A stretch of 64,000 bases of DNA from Panacagrimonas sp. GTDB taxonomy: Bacteria; Pseudomonadota; Gammaproteobacteria; Nevskiales; Nevskiaceae. The stretch spans positions 90,597 through 154,596 of the forward strand of contig NZ_JAJFBP010000010.1 of assembly GCF_020697055.1 (NCBI RefSeq), in the 5' to 3' direction. The translations under genes were made by a program, and so were the position numbers. Below are positions 35,435 to 44,975 of this stretch, piece by piece (the first letter of the stretch is position 1; each line of letters opens with the position of its first letter). Under the pieces are notes generated by a model. The model was not told the origin of the DNA. It did not search any database and worked only from the letters and a program-made list of their open reading frames with translations.

Positions 35435-36003
35435 AACGCCTTGGCCTCGCCACCGAGCTCGCGATCGCCGCGGTGCTCTCGCTGCTGATGATCGCCACGC
35501 GCGGCACGCACTGGGCCACGATCGATGCGCTGCCCAGCGCATCGTGGGCGGTGTTCTTTGTCGCCGGCGTGTTCCTGCGACCGGCCGCGTTCTTCGCGCT
35601 GTTCTTCGCGCTGGCCTCGGCCATCGACTTCGCGCTGCTCGGAGCCGGAAGGATCAGCGATTGGTGCGTCTCGCCGGCGTACTGGGCGCTGCTTCCCGCC
35701 TACGGCGCGCTGTGGTCCGCCGGACGCCTGTACGCGCGGGCACATCGCGACCGCGCGGCGAGCCTGCTGCCGCTGGGCCTGTGCCTGATCGGCGGCGCGA
35801 GCCTGGCCTACCTGTGCTCGGGCGGTGGCTTCTACTTCTTCTCCGGCCGCTATCCGGATCCGACGCTCGCGGGATTCCTGCCGCGTGTCGCGCACTACCT
35901 GCCGTCGAGCCTGGGCACGCTGGCGCTGTACGTCGGATTCGCCGCGATCGCCCATGTCGCGCTGCGCGCCGCACGCGGCGATGCGCTGGGCGTCGGCACG
36001 TGA
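35431..36003 (+). CDS. BtuM-like membrane protein 2 (tandem paralogue)
   Basis: 190 residues, about six hydrophobic segments, with the same three motifs as the preceding gene; the cysteine is Cys79 in WCVSPAYW. It overlaps the upstream stop as ATGA and the cobO start as GTGA, so it lies in a translationally coupled string. No ABC-transporter btuC or btuD gene is in the cluster; these two proteins are the best candidates for inner-membrane B12 passage. They could act as a heterodimer or have split substrate ranges. Confidence 0.7.
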   Translation: MKRLGLATELAIAAVLSLLMIATRGTHWATIDALPSASWAVFFVAGVFLRPAAFFALFFALASAIDFALLGAGRISDWCVSPAYWALLPAYGALWSAGRLYARAHRDRAASLLPLGLCLIGGASLAYLCSGGGFYFFSGRYPDPTLAGFLPRVAHYLPSSLGTLALYVGFAAIAHVALRAARGDALGVGT

Positions 36004-36608
36004 GCGCGGTCTCGGAGGATCGCGCGGCGCGCCACATCACGCGGATGCAGCGCAAGAAGGACGTGATCGACGCGCGCATCGCCGCGGCCGACGCTGAGCG
36101 CGGCCTGCTGCTGGTGCTCACCGGCAACGGCAAGGGCAAGAGCTCGTCGGCGTTCGGCATGGTCGCGCGGGCGCTCGGCCACGGCATGCGCGTGGCGGTG
36201 GCACAGTTCATCAAGGGCCGTTCCGACACCGGGGAAGAGGCGTTCTTTCGCGACCGCGGCGTCGACTGGCGCGTGCTCGGCGAAGGCTTCACCTGGGAAA
36301 CGCAAAACCTTGAGCGGGACATCGCGACCGCCGGTCGCGGCTGGTCGCAGGTGCGCGAATGGCTCGATGACGACACCATCGACCTCGTGGTGCTCGACGA
36401 ACTCACCTATCCGCTCAAGTACGGCTGGCTCGCGCTCGACACGGTGCTGTCGGACCTGCGCGCGCGCCCGGCGATGCAGCACGTGGTCATCACCGGCCGC
36501 GCCGCACCGACCGGCCTGTGCGACGCGGCGGACACGGTGAGCGAACTGCAGGACGTCAAACACGCGTTTCGCGCCGGCATCAAGGCGCAGCGGGGCATCG
36601 ACCTGTGA
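36000..36608 (+). CDS. cobO: Cob(I)yrinic acid a,c-diamide adenosyltransferase
   Basis: 202 residues of the CobA/CobO/BtuR type. The P-loop is LTGNGKGKSSSAFG (about 40-53), followed by QFIKGRSDTGEE and DLVVLDELTYPLKYGW. It attaches the 5'-deoxyadenosyl group of ATP to cobalt. GTG 36000 overlaps the preceding stop codon; the N terminus carries RMQRKKDV, typical for this family. Also overlaps cobB as GTGA. Confidence 0.95.
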   Translation: MSAVSEDRAARHITRMQRKKDVIDARIAAADAERGLLLVLTGNGKGKSSSAFGMVARALGHGMRVAVAQFIKGRSDTGEEAFFRDRGVDWRVLGEGFTWETQNLERDIATAGRGWSQVREWLDDDTIDLVVLDELTYPLKYGWLALDTVLSDLRARPAMQHVVITGRAAPTGLCDAADTVSELQDVKHAFRAGIKAQRGIDL

Positions 36609-37897
36609 CGGCCTGTCGCGCGCTGCTGGTCTCGGCGCCCGCATCGGGCCAGGGCAAGACCACCGTCACCGCGGCGCTGGCCCGGTGCGCCCGGCAGCAG
36701 GGCCGGCGCGTGCGCGTGTTCAAGACCGGGCCGGACTTCATCGATCCCTCGATCCTGGAACGCGCGAGCGGCGCGCCGGTGTACCAGCTCGACCTGTGGA
36801 TGACGGGCGAGACCGAATGCCGGCAGCGCCTCGCGACCGCCGCGCGCGAGGCCGACCTGGTGCTGGTCGAGGGGGTGATGGGCCTGTTCGACGGCGAGCC
36901 GTCGAGCGCGGACCTGGCCGCGCGCTTCGGCCTGCCGGTACTGGCGGTGATCGACGGCTCGGCGATGGCGCAGACCTTCGGCGCGCTCGCGGCGGGCCTG
37001 GCCGGGTATCGACCCGGCCTGCACCTGCACGGCGTCGTCGCCAACCGCGTCGCCGGCGAGCGGCACGCGCAGATGCTGCGCAGCAGCGTGCAGGCGCCGC
37101 TGCACTTCCTCGGCGCGCTGCCGCGCGATCCGGATCTGCAGCTGCCGGAACGTCATCTCGGGCTGGTGCTGGCAAGCGAGCTCGATGATCTCGACGCGCG
37201 ACTCGACGCCGCGGCCCGCGCGCTCGGACGATCCGCGAGCATCGATCTGGATGCGATCCCGCGCGTGGCGTTCGATGCACCGCCCGCCGAGCCGGTGCCG
37301 CGCCGGCTCGAAGGCCTGCGCATCGCGGTGGCGCGCGACGCGGCGCACGCGTTCGTCTATCCCGCCAATCTCGACACGCTGGTCGCGCTGGGCGCGACGG
37401 TCACGTTCTTCTCCGCGCTCGACGACATCGCCCTTCCCGCCTGCGACGCCGTGTGGCTGCCCGGCGGCTATCCGGAGCTGCACGCGCGACGGCTGGCCGA
37501 CAACACGCCCATGCAGTTCGCGCTGCGCGCCCACCACGCCGCCGGCCGTCCGATGCTGGCCGAGTGTGGCGGCATGATGGGCCTGTTCGACACGCTCACC
37601 GATCGCGACGGCACCGTGCATCGCGTCGCGGGCCTGCTGCCGGGCTCGACCACGATGCAGCCGCGCCTGCAGGCGCTGGGGATGCAGGCGGTGGCGATGT
37701 CCGAAGGCGAGCTGCGCGGTCACAGCTTCCACCACTCGCGCTGCGACACGATGCTCACGCCGTGGTTGCGCGCGACCAACCCCAACGGCGGCGCCACCGC
37801 CGAACCGGTCTACCGCGACAGGCGCCTGACCGCGTCGTACGTGCACTTCTACTTCGCGTCGAATCCCGCGGCGACCGCCGCGCTGTTCCTGCCATGA
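36605..37897 (+). CDS. cobB: Cobyrinate a,c-diamide synthase
   Basis: 430 residues. An N-terminal ATP-binding dethiobiotin-synthetase-like domain (APASGQGKTTVT near 10-21, KTGPDFIDP, EGVMGLFDG) is followed by a glutamine amidotransferase domain with the catalytic cysteine in LAECGGMMGLFD (about 319-330) and a C-terminal histidine in YVHFYF. It amidates the a and c side chains of cobyrinate or hydrogenobyrinate. Its presence is notable since no corrin-ring genes are in view. Starts and stops overlap neighbours by four bases. Confidence 0.94.
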   Translation: MTACRALLVSAPASGQGKTTVTAALARCARQQGRRVRVFKTGPDFIDPSILERASGAPVYQLDLWMTGETECRQRLATAAREADLVLVEGVMGLFDGEPSSADLAARFGLPVLAVIDGSAMAQTFGALAAGLAGYRPGLHLHGVVANRVAGERHAQMLRSSVQAPLHFLGALPRDPDLQLPERHLGLVLASELDDLDARLDAAARALGRSASIDLDAIPRVAFDAPPAEPVPRRLEGLRIAVARDAAHAFVYPANLDTLVALGATVTFFSALDDIALPACDAVWLPGGYPELHARRLADNTPMQFALRAHHAAGRPMLAECGGMMGLFDTLTDRDGTVHRVAGLLPGSTTMQPRLQALGMQAVAMSEGELRGHSFHHSRCDTMLTPWLRATNPNGGATAEPVYRDRRLTASYVHFYFASNPAATAALFLP

Positions 37898-38700
37898 ACG
37901 TGCTGCGCGGCCCGCGCCGCATCGTCTGCCTCACCGAGGAGACGACCGAGACGCTGTATCGCATCGGCGAGCAGGACCGGATCGTCGGCATCTCCGGCTT
38001 CACCGTGCGTCCGCCGCAGGCGCGCAAGGACAAGCCCAAGGTCTCGGGCTTCACCAGCGCCAAGCTCGAACGCATCCGCGCGCTGGATCCCGACCTGGTG
38101 CTGGGCTTTTCGGACCTGCAGGCCGACATCGCCGCCGACCTGATCCGCGCCGGCATCCCGGTCCACGTGTTCAACCAGCGCTCGGTCGAACAGATCTTCG
38201 GATTCATCGAACTGCTCGGCGCGATGGTGCACGCCGGGCCGCGCACGCAGGCGCTGATCGACGCGCTGCGTCGCGATCTCGAGGCGATCCGCGAGCAGGG
38301 GCTGCGCCTGCCGCGCCGACCGCGCGTCTACTTCGAGGAATGGGACGAACCGCAGATCTCCGCGATCCAATGGGTGTCGGAGCTGATCGGCATCGCCGGC
38401 GGCGAAGACGTGTTCGCCGAACTCGGGCAGAAAGCGCGCGGGCGCGACCGCATCATCGCCGACCCCGACGAGGTGATCCGACGCGCGCCCGAGCTGATCT
38501 TCGGCTCCTGGTGCGGCAAGCGCTTCAGCACGGAGCGCGTCGTCGCGCGGCCCGGCTGGAACACGATTCCCGCGGTGCGCGATGCGCGGCTCCACGAGAT
38601 CAAGTCCTGCGACATCCTGCAGCCCGGGCCCGCGGCCCTTGGCGACGGGCTGGCGCAGTTGTACGCACGCATCGCCGCGGTCGCCAAGTGGACGCCTTGA
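37894..38700 (+). CDS. BtuF-like cobalamin-binding protein without signal peptide
   Basis: 268 residues of the periplasmic-binding-protein type III (BtuF/FhuD-like) fold: RIVCLTEETTETLYRIG at the N terminus, then VSGFTSAKLERIRALDPDLVLGF, a long helix and a C-terminal domain with RPGWNTIPAVRDARLHEI. BtuF proteins normally start with a Sec signal; here the first residues are MNVLRGPRRIVCL with no hydrophobic stretch, and the ATG overlaps the cobB stop (ATGA), leaving no room for an in-frame signal. It may work in the cytoplasm as a corrinoid carrier or sensor. Confidence 0.8.
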   Translation: MNVLRGPRRIVCLTEETTETLYRIGEQDRIVGISGFTVRPPQARKDKPKVSGFTSAKLERIRALDPDLVLGFSDLQADIAADLIRAGIPVHVFNQRSVEQIFGFIELLGAMVHAGPRTQALIDALRRDLEAIREQGLRLPRRPRVYFEEWDEPQISAIQWVSELIGIAGGEDVFAELGQKARGRDRIIADPDEVIRRAPELIFGSWCGKRFSTERVVARPGWNTIPAVRDARLHEIKSCDILQPGPAALGDGLAQLYARIAAVAKWTP

Positions 38701-39605
38701 GCGTCGCGACGCTGGTCGGCGGCGTGCTGCTCGACGCGGCGCTCGGCGAACCGCGGCGCTTCCATCCGCTGGTGGGCTTCGGAAATCTCACCCGGGCGCT
38801 CGAGCGCAGGTTGTACGCGCCGTCGCGCCGGCGCGGCGCACTCGGCGTGGCGCTGCTGATCGTGCCGTTCGTGGGATTGGCGATCGCGCTGCGCCAGCAG
38901 GCCACGGCGTCGCGGATCGCAATCGACGTGCTGCTGCTCTACTTCGCGCTGGGCCATCGCAGCCTGCACGAGCACGCACGGCCGGTGGCCGCCGCGCTCG
39001 CCCGCGGCGATCGCGCCGCCGCCCAGGCGTTCGCGGCGCGGATGGTCAGCCGCGATTCGGCCGCGATCGAACCGGCGCCGGCGGCGACCGAATCGGTGCT
39101 GGAGAACGGCAACGACGGCGTGTTCGGCGCGCTGTTCTGGTTCTGCGTCGCCGGCGGTCCGGGCGCGCTGCTGTTTCGTCTGGCCAACACGCTCGACGCA
39201 ATGTGGGGCTATCGCAACGCGCGCTATGCGCGGTTCGGCTGGGCCGCGGCGCGCTTCGACGATCTGCTGAACTGGCCCAGCGCCCGGCTCACCGCGCTCA
39301 CCTACGCGCTGCTGGGCCGGACGCGCCAGGCGCTGCGCTGCTGGCGCGAGCAGGCACCGGCCTGGGACAGCCCCAACGCCGGACCGGTGATGGCCGCCGG
39401 TGCCGGCGCACTGGGCCTGCGCCTGGGCGGCCCGGCGCGCTACGAGGGCCAATGGCACGATCGGCCGCCGCTGGGTTCGGGATGCGCAGCGGACGCGGCA
39501 AGCATCGAATCGGCGCTGCGCCTGGTGCGCCATGGCGTGGTGCTGTGGATCGTCGTGATTCTCGTCGCCCATCTCGCGGGGAGCGCGTCGCATGTCGTCT
39601 TCTGA
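38688..39605 (+). CDS. cbiB: Adenosylcobinamide-phosphate synthase CbiB
   Basis: 305 residues, membrane protein. The N terminus LDAALGEPRRFHPLVGFG (about 15-32) and RDSAAIEPAPAATESVLENGNDGVFGALFW (seen as RDS...ENGNDGV) are diagnostic of CbiB/CobD. It attaches the aminopropanol (phosphate) arm to adenosylcobyric acid. GTG 38688 is used; TTG 38697, overlapping the upstream stop as TTGA, is an alternative. Overlaps the next gene by 14 bases. Confidence 0.93.
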   Translation: MDALSVATLVGGVLLDAALGEPRRFHPLVGFGNLTRALERRLYAPSRRRGALGVALLIVPFVGLAIALRQQATASRIAIDVLLLYFALGHRSLHEHARPVAAALARGDRAAAQAFAARMVSRDSAAIEPAPAATESVLENGNDGVFGALFWFCVAGGPGALLFRLANTLDAMWGYRNARYARFGWAAARFDDLLNWPSARLTALTYALLGRTRQALRCWREQAPAWDSPNAGPVMAAGAGALGLRLGGPARYEGQWHDRPPLGSGCAADAASIESALRLVRHGVVLWIVVILVAHLAGSASHVVF

Positions 39606-40620
39606 GTCGCCGATGCTCGAACACGGCGGCCGCGTGCTGGCGGCCAGCCGCCGCTGGGGCCGGCCGGTCGGCGAGTGGCTCGACCTGTCGACCGGCATCA
39701 GTCCCTGGTCGTGGATCGAAGAGACCGGCTTTGCGCCGTCGGCGTCGAACTGGCACACGCTGCCGCAGGACGAGGACGATGCGCTCGAGCAGGTCGCCTA
39801 CACGCACTACGGCGCGCCGGCGCTGGCCGTGGCCGGCAGCCAGGCCGCGATCCAGGCGCTGCCGCGGCTGCGTGCGCAGCGCAGCCGCGTCGGCATCGCC
39901 ACCCCCACCTACGCCGAGCACGCCGCGCAGTGGGAGCGCGCGGGCCACACGGTGCTGGCACTGGATCCGTCGCGCATCGATGCCGAGATCTGGGACCTGG
40001 ACGTGCTCGTGGTCTGCAATCCCAACAACCCTGACGGCCGGCGCGTGCTGCAGCAGCGGCTGCTCGGCTGGCACGCCACGCTGGCGCGGCGCCGCGGATG
40101 GCTGGTGGTGGACGAGGCCTACGCCGACGCCGAGCCCTCGCTGAGCCTCGCGTCGCAGGCGCAGCACCGCGGACTCGTCGTGCTGCGCTCGCTGGGCAAG
40201 TTCTTCGGACTCGGCGGCGCGCGCGTCGGCTTCGTGCTGTGCGACGAGCCGCTGCGCCGTGCACTGCGCCCCCTGCTCGGACCCTGGTGCGTCGCGGGTC
40301 CGTCCCGCGCGGTGGCGCTGCGCGCGCTGCAGGACCACGCCTGGCAGGCGCAGCAACGCGTGCGCTTGAGGCAGACCAGCGCGCGGCTCGCCGAGATGCT
40401 GACCGCGCACGGCCTGCCGCCGGTCGGCGGCTGCTCGCTGTTCCAGTGCGTCGCCGATCCTTCCGCCGCGCTGCGCACGGCGCAGCTCGCGTCGCGCGGG
40501 ATCCTGGTGCGCCCGTTCGCGCCGAGCGGGTTGCGCTTCGGCCTGCCGCGCACGGATGCGGACTGGAAGCGGCTCGAAGAGGCGCTCGCCGCGGCGCGTC
40601 GTCCGGTGATCGGACCGTGA
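39592..40620 (+). CDS. cobD: Threonine-phosphate decarboxylase (PLP enzyme; cobC in the Pseudomonas naming)
   Basis: 342 residues, class I/II aminotransferase fold. The PLP lysine is in [15 protein letters not shown] (about 200-214); [10 protein letters not shown] near the N terminus and [10 protein letters not shown] are typical. It produces (R)-1-aminopropan-2-ol phosphate from L-threonine phosphate for the CbiB reaction. Adjacent to cbiB, with which it works directly. Confidence 0.92.
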   Translation: MSSSESPMLEHGGRVLAASRRWGRPVGEWLDLSTGISPWSWIEETGFAPSASNWHTLPQDEDDALEQVAYTHYGAPALAVAGSQAAIQALPRLRAQRSRVGIATPTYAEHAAQWERAGHTVLALDPSRIDAEIWDLDVLVVCNPNNPDGRRVLQQRLLGWHATLARRRGWLVVDEAYADAEPSLSLASQAQHRGLVVLRSLGKFFGLGGARVGFVLCDEPLRRALRPLLGPWCVAGPSRAVALRALQDHAWQAQQRVRLRQTSARLAEMLTAHGLPPVGGCSLFQCVADPSAALRTAQLASRGILVRPFAPSGLRFGLPRTDADWKRLEEALAAARRPVIGP

Positions 40621-40636
40621 CGGGCATCCCGCCGCG

Positions 40637-42127
40637 ATGAACCCCACCTCGCGCACGCTGATGGTCCAGGGCACCACCTCGGATGCCGGCAAGACCACGC
40701 TGGTCGCGGGCCTGTGCCGCGTGCTGCGCCGGCGCGGCGTCGAGGTGGCACCGTTCAAGCCGCAGAACATGGCGCTGAATTCGGCGGTGACGGCCGACGG
40801 CGGCGAGATCGGTCGGGCGCAGGCCTTGCAGGCGCAGGCGGCGGGCATCGCGCCGACGGTCGATCTGAATCCGATCCTGCTCAAGCCCAATTCCGACACG
40901 GGCGCGCAGGTGATCGTGCACGGCCGCGTCGTCTCCAATTTCGATGCGCGCGGCTATCACGACTACAAGCGCGTTGCGATGGACGCGGTGCGGGCCTCGC
41001 ACGCGCGGCTGTCGGCCGCGTACCGCGCGGTGATCGTCGAAGGCGCGGGCTCGCCGGCCGAGATCAACCTGCGCGAGAACGACATCGCCAACATGGGTTT
41101 TGCCGAGGCGGTCGACTGTCCGGTGATCCTGATCGCGGACATCGATCGCGGCGGTGTCTTCGCACACCTGGTCGGTACGCTCGAACTGCTCTCGCCGTCC
41201 GAACAGGCGCGCGTGCGCGGGTTCGTGATCAACCGTTTCCGCGGCGACCTGGCGCTGCTCGAGCCGGGGCTGCGCTGGCTCGAAGAGCGCACGCAACGCC
41301 CGGTGCTGGGCGTGCTGCCCTACCTGCAGGGCCTGGCGCTCGACGCCGAGGACGCGATCCGGGTCGAGCACCATGCGTCGGCGGATTCCGGTGCGCCGCG
41401 GTTGCGCGTGGTGGTGCCGGTGCTGCCGCGCATCAGCAACCACACCGATCTGGATGCGCTGGCGCTGCATCCGCAGGTCGATCTGATCTGGGTCGGGCCG
41501 GGCCGGACGCCACCGCCGGCGGACCTCGTGATCCTGCCCGGCTCCAAGAGCGTGCGCGCCGACCTGGAGCAGCTGCGCGCGCAAGGCTGGACGGCGTACC
41601 TGGAAACGCACCTGCGCTACGGCGGGCGCGTGATCGGCATCTGCGGCGGGCTGCAGATGCTCGGTCGGCGGATCGACGATCCGCTGGGCATCGAAGGCGC
41701 GCCCGGCGCGAGCGCGGGCCTGGGCTGGCTGGAACTCGAAACGACGCTGGAACCGGAAAAACAGCTACGCAACGTGCGCGGCCATCTGCTGCTGGGCGAC
41801 GCGCGATCGACGCTGCGCGGCTACGAGATCCACGCCGGCGTCAGCCGCGGCACCGCGCTGGAACGACCGCTGGCGCGGCTCGACACGCACCTCGACGGCG
41901 CGATCTCGCCCGATGGCCGCATCCTGGGCACCTACGTGCACGGCCTGTTCGACGATCCCGGCGCGCTCGACGCGCTGCTGCGCTGGGCGGGCCTTGCGTC
42001 GCCGCAGCCGCTGGATCTCGAAGCGCGGCGCGAAGAAGCGATCGATCGGCTCGCCGATGCAATCGAGCAGCACCTGGATCTGTCCGCGCTGGGCCGGCTG
42101 CTCGACCTGGATCTCTCGACGCGATGA
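40637..42127 (+). CDS. cobQ: Cobyric acid synthase
   Basis: 496 residues. N-terminal ATP-dependent domain ([20 protein letters not shown] near 9-28; [12 protein letters not shown]), central NEIADVVIL-like loop and a C-terminal glutamine amidotransferase with the cysteine in [13 protein letters not shown] (about 335-347) and the histidine in [10 protein letters not shown]. It amidates side chains b, d, e and g of adenosylcobyrinate a,c-diamide. Sixteen bases after cobD; overlaps cobU as ATGA. Confidence 0.95.
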   Translation: MNPTSRTLMVQGTTSDAGKTTLVAGLCRVLRRRGVEVAPFKPQNMALNSAVTADGGEIGRAQALQAQAAGIAPTVDLNPILLKPNSDTGAQVIVHGRVVSNFDARGYHDYKRVAMDAVRASHARLSAAYRAVIVEGAGSPAEINLRENDIANMGFAEAVDCPVILIADIDRGGVFAHLVGTLELLSPSEQARVRGFVINRFRGDLALLEPGLRWLEERTQRPVLGVLPYLQGLALDAEDAIRVEHHASADSGAPRLRVVVPVLPRISNHTDLDALALHPQVDLIWVGPGRTPPPADLVILPGSKSVRADLEQLRAQGWTAYLETHLRYGGRVIGICGGLQMLGRRIDDPLGIEGAPGASAGLGWLELETTLEPEKQLRNVRGHLLLGDARSTLRGYEIHAGVSRGTALERPLARLDTHLDGAISPDGRILGTYVHGLFDDPGALDALLRWAGLASPQPLDLEARREEAIDRLADAIEQHLDLSALGRLLDLDLSTR

Positions 42128-42654
42128 GCGCAACGCTGATCCTCGGCGGCGTGCGCTCGGGCAAGAGCCGGCTGGCGGAGCGCCTCGCGCGCGAATCCGA
42201 CCGCGAGGTGATCTACGTCGCCACCGCGCAGGCGCGCGACGACGGCGAGCTGCACGCGCGCATCGCCGCGCATCGCGAGCGACGTCCCGCCACGTGGCGC
42301 ACGGTCGAAGCGCCGCTGCACCTGGCCGAAGCGCTGCGCGCGCACGACGCGACCGGTCGCTGCCTGCTGGTCGACTGCCTGACGCTGTGGCTCACCAACC
42401 TGCTGTGCGCCGACGACCCGGCGCTGCTCGCGCGCGAGCGCGTAGCGCTGTTCGACGTGCTATCCGCGCTGCGGGCCGACGTGGTGCTGGTCGCCAACGA
42501 GACCGGCCTGGGCGTCGTGCCGCTGGGTGAACTCACGCGGCGCTTCCTCGACGAGGCCGGCGTGCTGCATCAACGCCTGGCCGCGCACTGCGAGCGCGTG
42601 CTGCTGACCGTCGCCGGCCTGCCGCTGGCGCTCAAGGGATCTCTCCGACCGTGA
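42124..42654 (+). CDS. cobU: Adenosylcobinamide kinase / guanylyltransferase
   Basis: 176 residues. The P-loop [12 protein letters not shown] (about 8-19), YVATAQ, HRERRP with the guanylylated histidine region, [12 protein letters not shown] and [10 protein letters not shown] are all characteristic of CobU/CobP. It phosphorylates adenosylcobinamide and adds GMP, giving the CobS substrate. Overlaps cobT as GTGA. Confidence 0.95.
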   Translation: MSATLILGGVRSGKSRLAERLARESDREVIYVATAQARDDGELHARIAAHRERRPATWRTVEAPLHLAEALRAHDATGRCLLVDCLTLWLTNLLCADDPALLARERVALFDVLSALRADVVLVANETGLGVVPLGELTRRFLDEAGVLHQRLAAHCERVLLTVAGLPLALKGSLRP

Positions 42655-43715
42655 ATGCCTGCCCCTACCCGACCCGGTTGCGCGATTCCCTGCCCGTACC
42701 CGACGCGCGTGCGGCCGACGCCGCACGATCCCGGCAGCGCCGGCTCACCAAGCCGGCCGGTTCGCTCGGCGCGCTCGAAGGCCTGGCCGTCCGCATCGCC
42801 GCGCTGCAGGCACGCGAGCGCCCGTCCGCGCAGCGCGTGCACGTCACGGTGTTCGCGGCCGATCACGGTGTCGCCGTCGAAGGCGTGTCCGCGTTCCCGC
42901 AATCGGTCACCGCGCAGATGATCGACAACTTCGCCGCCGGTGGCGCCGCGATCGCCGTGCTCGCGCGCGAGCTCGGCGCGCGGCTCGAAGTGGTGGACCT
43001 CGGCACCGTCAGCCCGCGCGTCCGACGCGAGCCGGGCGTGATCGTGCGCCACCTCGGACCCGGCACCGCCAACCTCGCGCGCGAGGCGGCGATGAGCGCT
43101 TCTCAACTAGCGCAGGCGTTGTGCGCCGGCGCGGAAGCCGCGCATCGCGCGGCCGAGCAGCGCGCCGACCTGTTCGTCGGCGGCGAGATGGGCATCGCCA
43201 ATACCACCGCCGCGACCGCGCTGGCCTGCGCGCTGCTGGACCTGCCTGCCAGCGCGGTCGCCGGCCCCGGCACCGGCCTCGACGCCGCCGGCGTCGCGCG
43301 CAAGACCGCGGTGATCGACCGGGCGCTGGCCTTGCACGGCGCCTGCGCAGACGATCCGCTCGACACCCTGCGCCGCCTCGGCGGCTTCGAGATCGCGGCG
43401 CTCGCCGGCGCCTACATCGCCTGCGCGCAGCGACGCATTCCCAGCGTCGTCGACGGCTTCATCGCGAGCGTCGCCGCGCTGTGCGCGCTGCGGATCTCGC
43501 CTTTGCTTTCGCCCTGGCTGATCTGTTCGCATCGCTCCGCCGAGCCCGGCCACTCGGCGGTGCTGCGGGCGCTCGATGCGCAGCCGCTGCTGGACCTGGG
43601 CCTGCGCCTGGGCGAAGGCAGCGGCGCGGCGCTGGCGATCCCGCTGCTGCGCGCGGCCTGCGCGCTGCACAGCCAGATGGCGACGTTCGACGAAGCGGGC
43701 GTGGCGACGGCCTAG
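42651..43715 (+). CDS. cobT: Nicotinate-nucleotide-dimethylbenzimidazole phosphoribosyltransferase
   Basis: 354 residues. Diagnostic segments are [13 protein letters not shown] (about 31-43), [35 protein letters not shown] and [14 protein letters not shown], which holds the catalytic glutamate region. It activates the lower base of cobalamin. Last gene of the operon. Its TAG stop shares two bases with the stop of the convergent gene at 43712, so no terminator fits between them. Confidence 0.95.
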   Translation: MNACPYPTRLRDSLPVPDARAADAARSRQRRLTKPAGSLGALEGLAVRIAALQARERPSAQRVHVTVFAADHGVAVEGVSAFPQSVTAQMIDNFAAGGAAIAVLARELGARLEVVDLGTVSPRVRREPGVIVRHLGPGTANLAREAAMSASQLAQALCAGAEAAHRAAEQRADLFVGGEMGIANTTAATALACALLDLPASAVAGPGTGLDAAGVARKTAVIDRALALHGACADDPLDTLRRLGGFEIAALAGAYIACAQRRIPSVVDGFIASVAALCALRISPLLSPWLICSHRSAEPGHSAVLRALDAQPLLDLGLRLGEGSGAALAIPLLRAACALHSQMATFDEAGVATA

Positions 43716-44908
43716 CCCGTCGTCGACCCGAACGGCGTGAACAGGCGCGGCTCGTCGCCGGCCAGATACGCGCGCAGCTTGATGAAGAACGGCAGTTCTT
43801 CCGGCGCGCGTTGCAGGTTGCGATCGAAGTGGCGCGCGACGATGGGCGCGCCGGCTTCCCGCGCCCGCTGCCGCGCGATCTCGAGTTCCTCGTGCGAGCA
43901 GCCGGCCGCGGTGAGCAGCCGGCACAGCAGCGCGTGCGCCTGCCCGATCCCGGCGGACATCCGCCGCGCGACCTGCCAGTCCGCGACGCGCTGTCTCAGC
44001 GCGGCCTGGCGCGCTTCGAACTGGCGACGCAGGTCGCCGGCGCGCGCGATCGGAATCCCGCACAGGCCCTGATCGGTGCGTGTCAGCAGCGATGCGGCGA
44101 CCAGTCGCGCCGTGTCCCACGTCTGCAGGTGCAGCGTGCCGAAACGATCGGCGGTGATGTCGCAGTCGCGCACCTGGATCGCGATCGCCAGGCTCGCCAC
44201 CTCGACAGGCGCGATGCCGGTGAAGTCTTCGCCGGGGGTGCGCGTGCCCTGCACGTCGGCGCACTCGACCACGATCAGCTGCATGCCGCGCGTCCCGGTC
44301 GGATACGGCCCGTGCATCATCACCGCTTCGCGCAGCTGGCCTTCGGCCAGGAACGCCAGCGCGCGCATGGCGCGGGTCAGCTCCCGGACCTCGCCGGCCT
44401 GCGTCGGGCCCAGCGCATCGCAGCGCTGCGCCAACGCCTGCGCCTCGGCCGCCGGCAGGATCCGGTAGTTCGAGCCCAGTCCGGCCGCGTCGTCGGGATG
44501 CGGTTCGCCGTCGATGCGGTAGTGACGGATGACCTCGTAGCAGAAGCGCAGCACGGCGGCGCAGTCCGCATCATTCGGCGCAATGTCGTCGAGTGCTTCG
44601 AGCCGCGCCATCTCGCGGCCCCAGGTCGCGATCAGTGCGGCGCCGGCGAGGTCCCGGGCGGTGGCGTGCGAGAGCACGCGGCGCAGGCGATGCGCGAACG
44701 CCTCGGGACTGCCGACGCGCGCGACGACCTCGTCGATCACCTTGGGCAGCTGCGCGGCCAGCGCGATGCAGGCGGTGTGCAGCACCTGCGCGACCGGGTA
44801 GAGATCCGCCGCGTTGGCCTCGAGCGGGCGCGCATCGGCCAGGAAGAAGCCGATCTGCCGGTCTTCCAGCGCCAGCAGTTCCGCAGCCGACAAGTGCGTG
44901 CTCGCCAT
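43712..44908 (-). CDS. Unrecognised 398-residue protein
   Basis: From ATG 44908 the protein is 398 residues, soluble, without signal peptide or membrane helix. The N-terminal half is helical and alanine-rich ([33 protein letters not shown]). The middle has [21 protein letters not shown] and a beta-rich block ([35 protein letters not shown]); the C-terminal third is a charged coiled-coil-like stretch. I see no known catalytic motif. It lies 67 bases after the end of a cytochrome P450 gene on the same strand, so the two may share a transcript. Codon usage looks like the rest of the window. Confidence 0.8.
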   Translation of the reverse strand: MASTHLSAAELLALEDRQIGFFLADARPLEANAADLYPVAQVLHTACIALAAQLPKVIDEVVARVGSPEAFAHRLRRVLSHATARDLAGAALIATWGREMARLEALDDIAPNDADCAAVLRFCYEVIRHYRIDGEPHPDDAAGLGSNYRILPAAEAQALAQRCDALGPTQAGEVRELTRAMRALAFLAEGQLREAVMMHGPYPTGTRGMQLIVVECADVQGTRTPGEDFTGIAPVEVASLAIAIQVRDCDITADRFGTLHLQTWDTARLVAASLLTRTDQGLCGIPIARAGDLRRQFEARQAALRQRVADWQVARRMSAGIGQAHALLCRLLTAAGCSHEELEIARQRAREAGAPIVARHFDRNLQRAPEELPFFIKLRAYLAGDEPRLFTPFGSTTG

Positions 44909-44975
44909 GATGCGTCGACTATTCCGCAGGGCGCCGACGACCCGGCCATACCAAAGTATTGAGGCGCGGCCCGGC

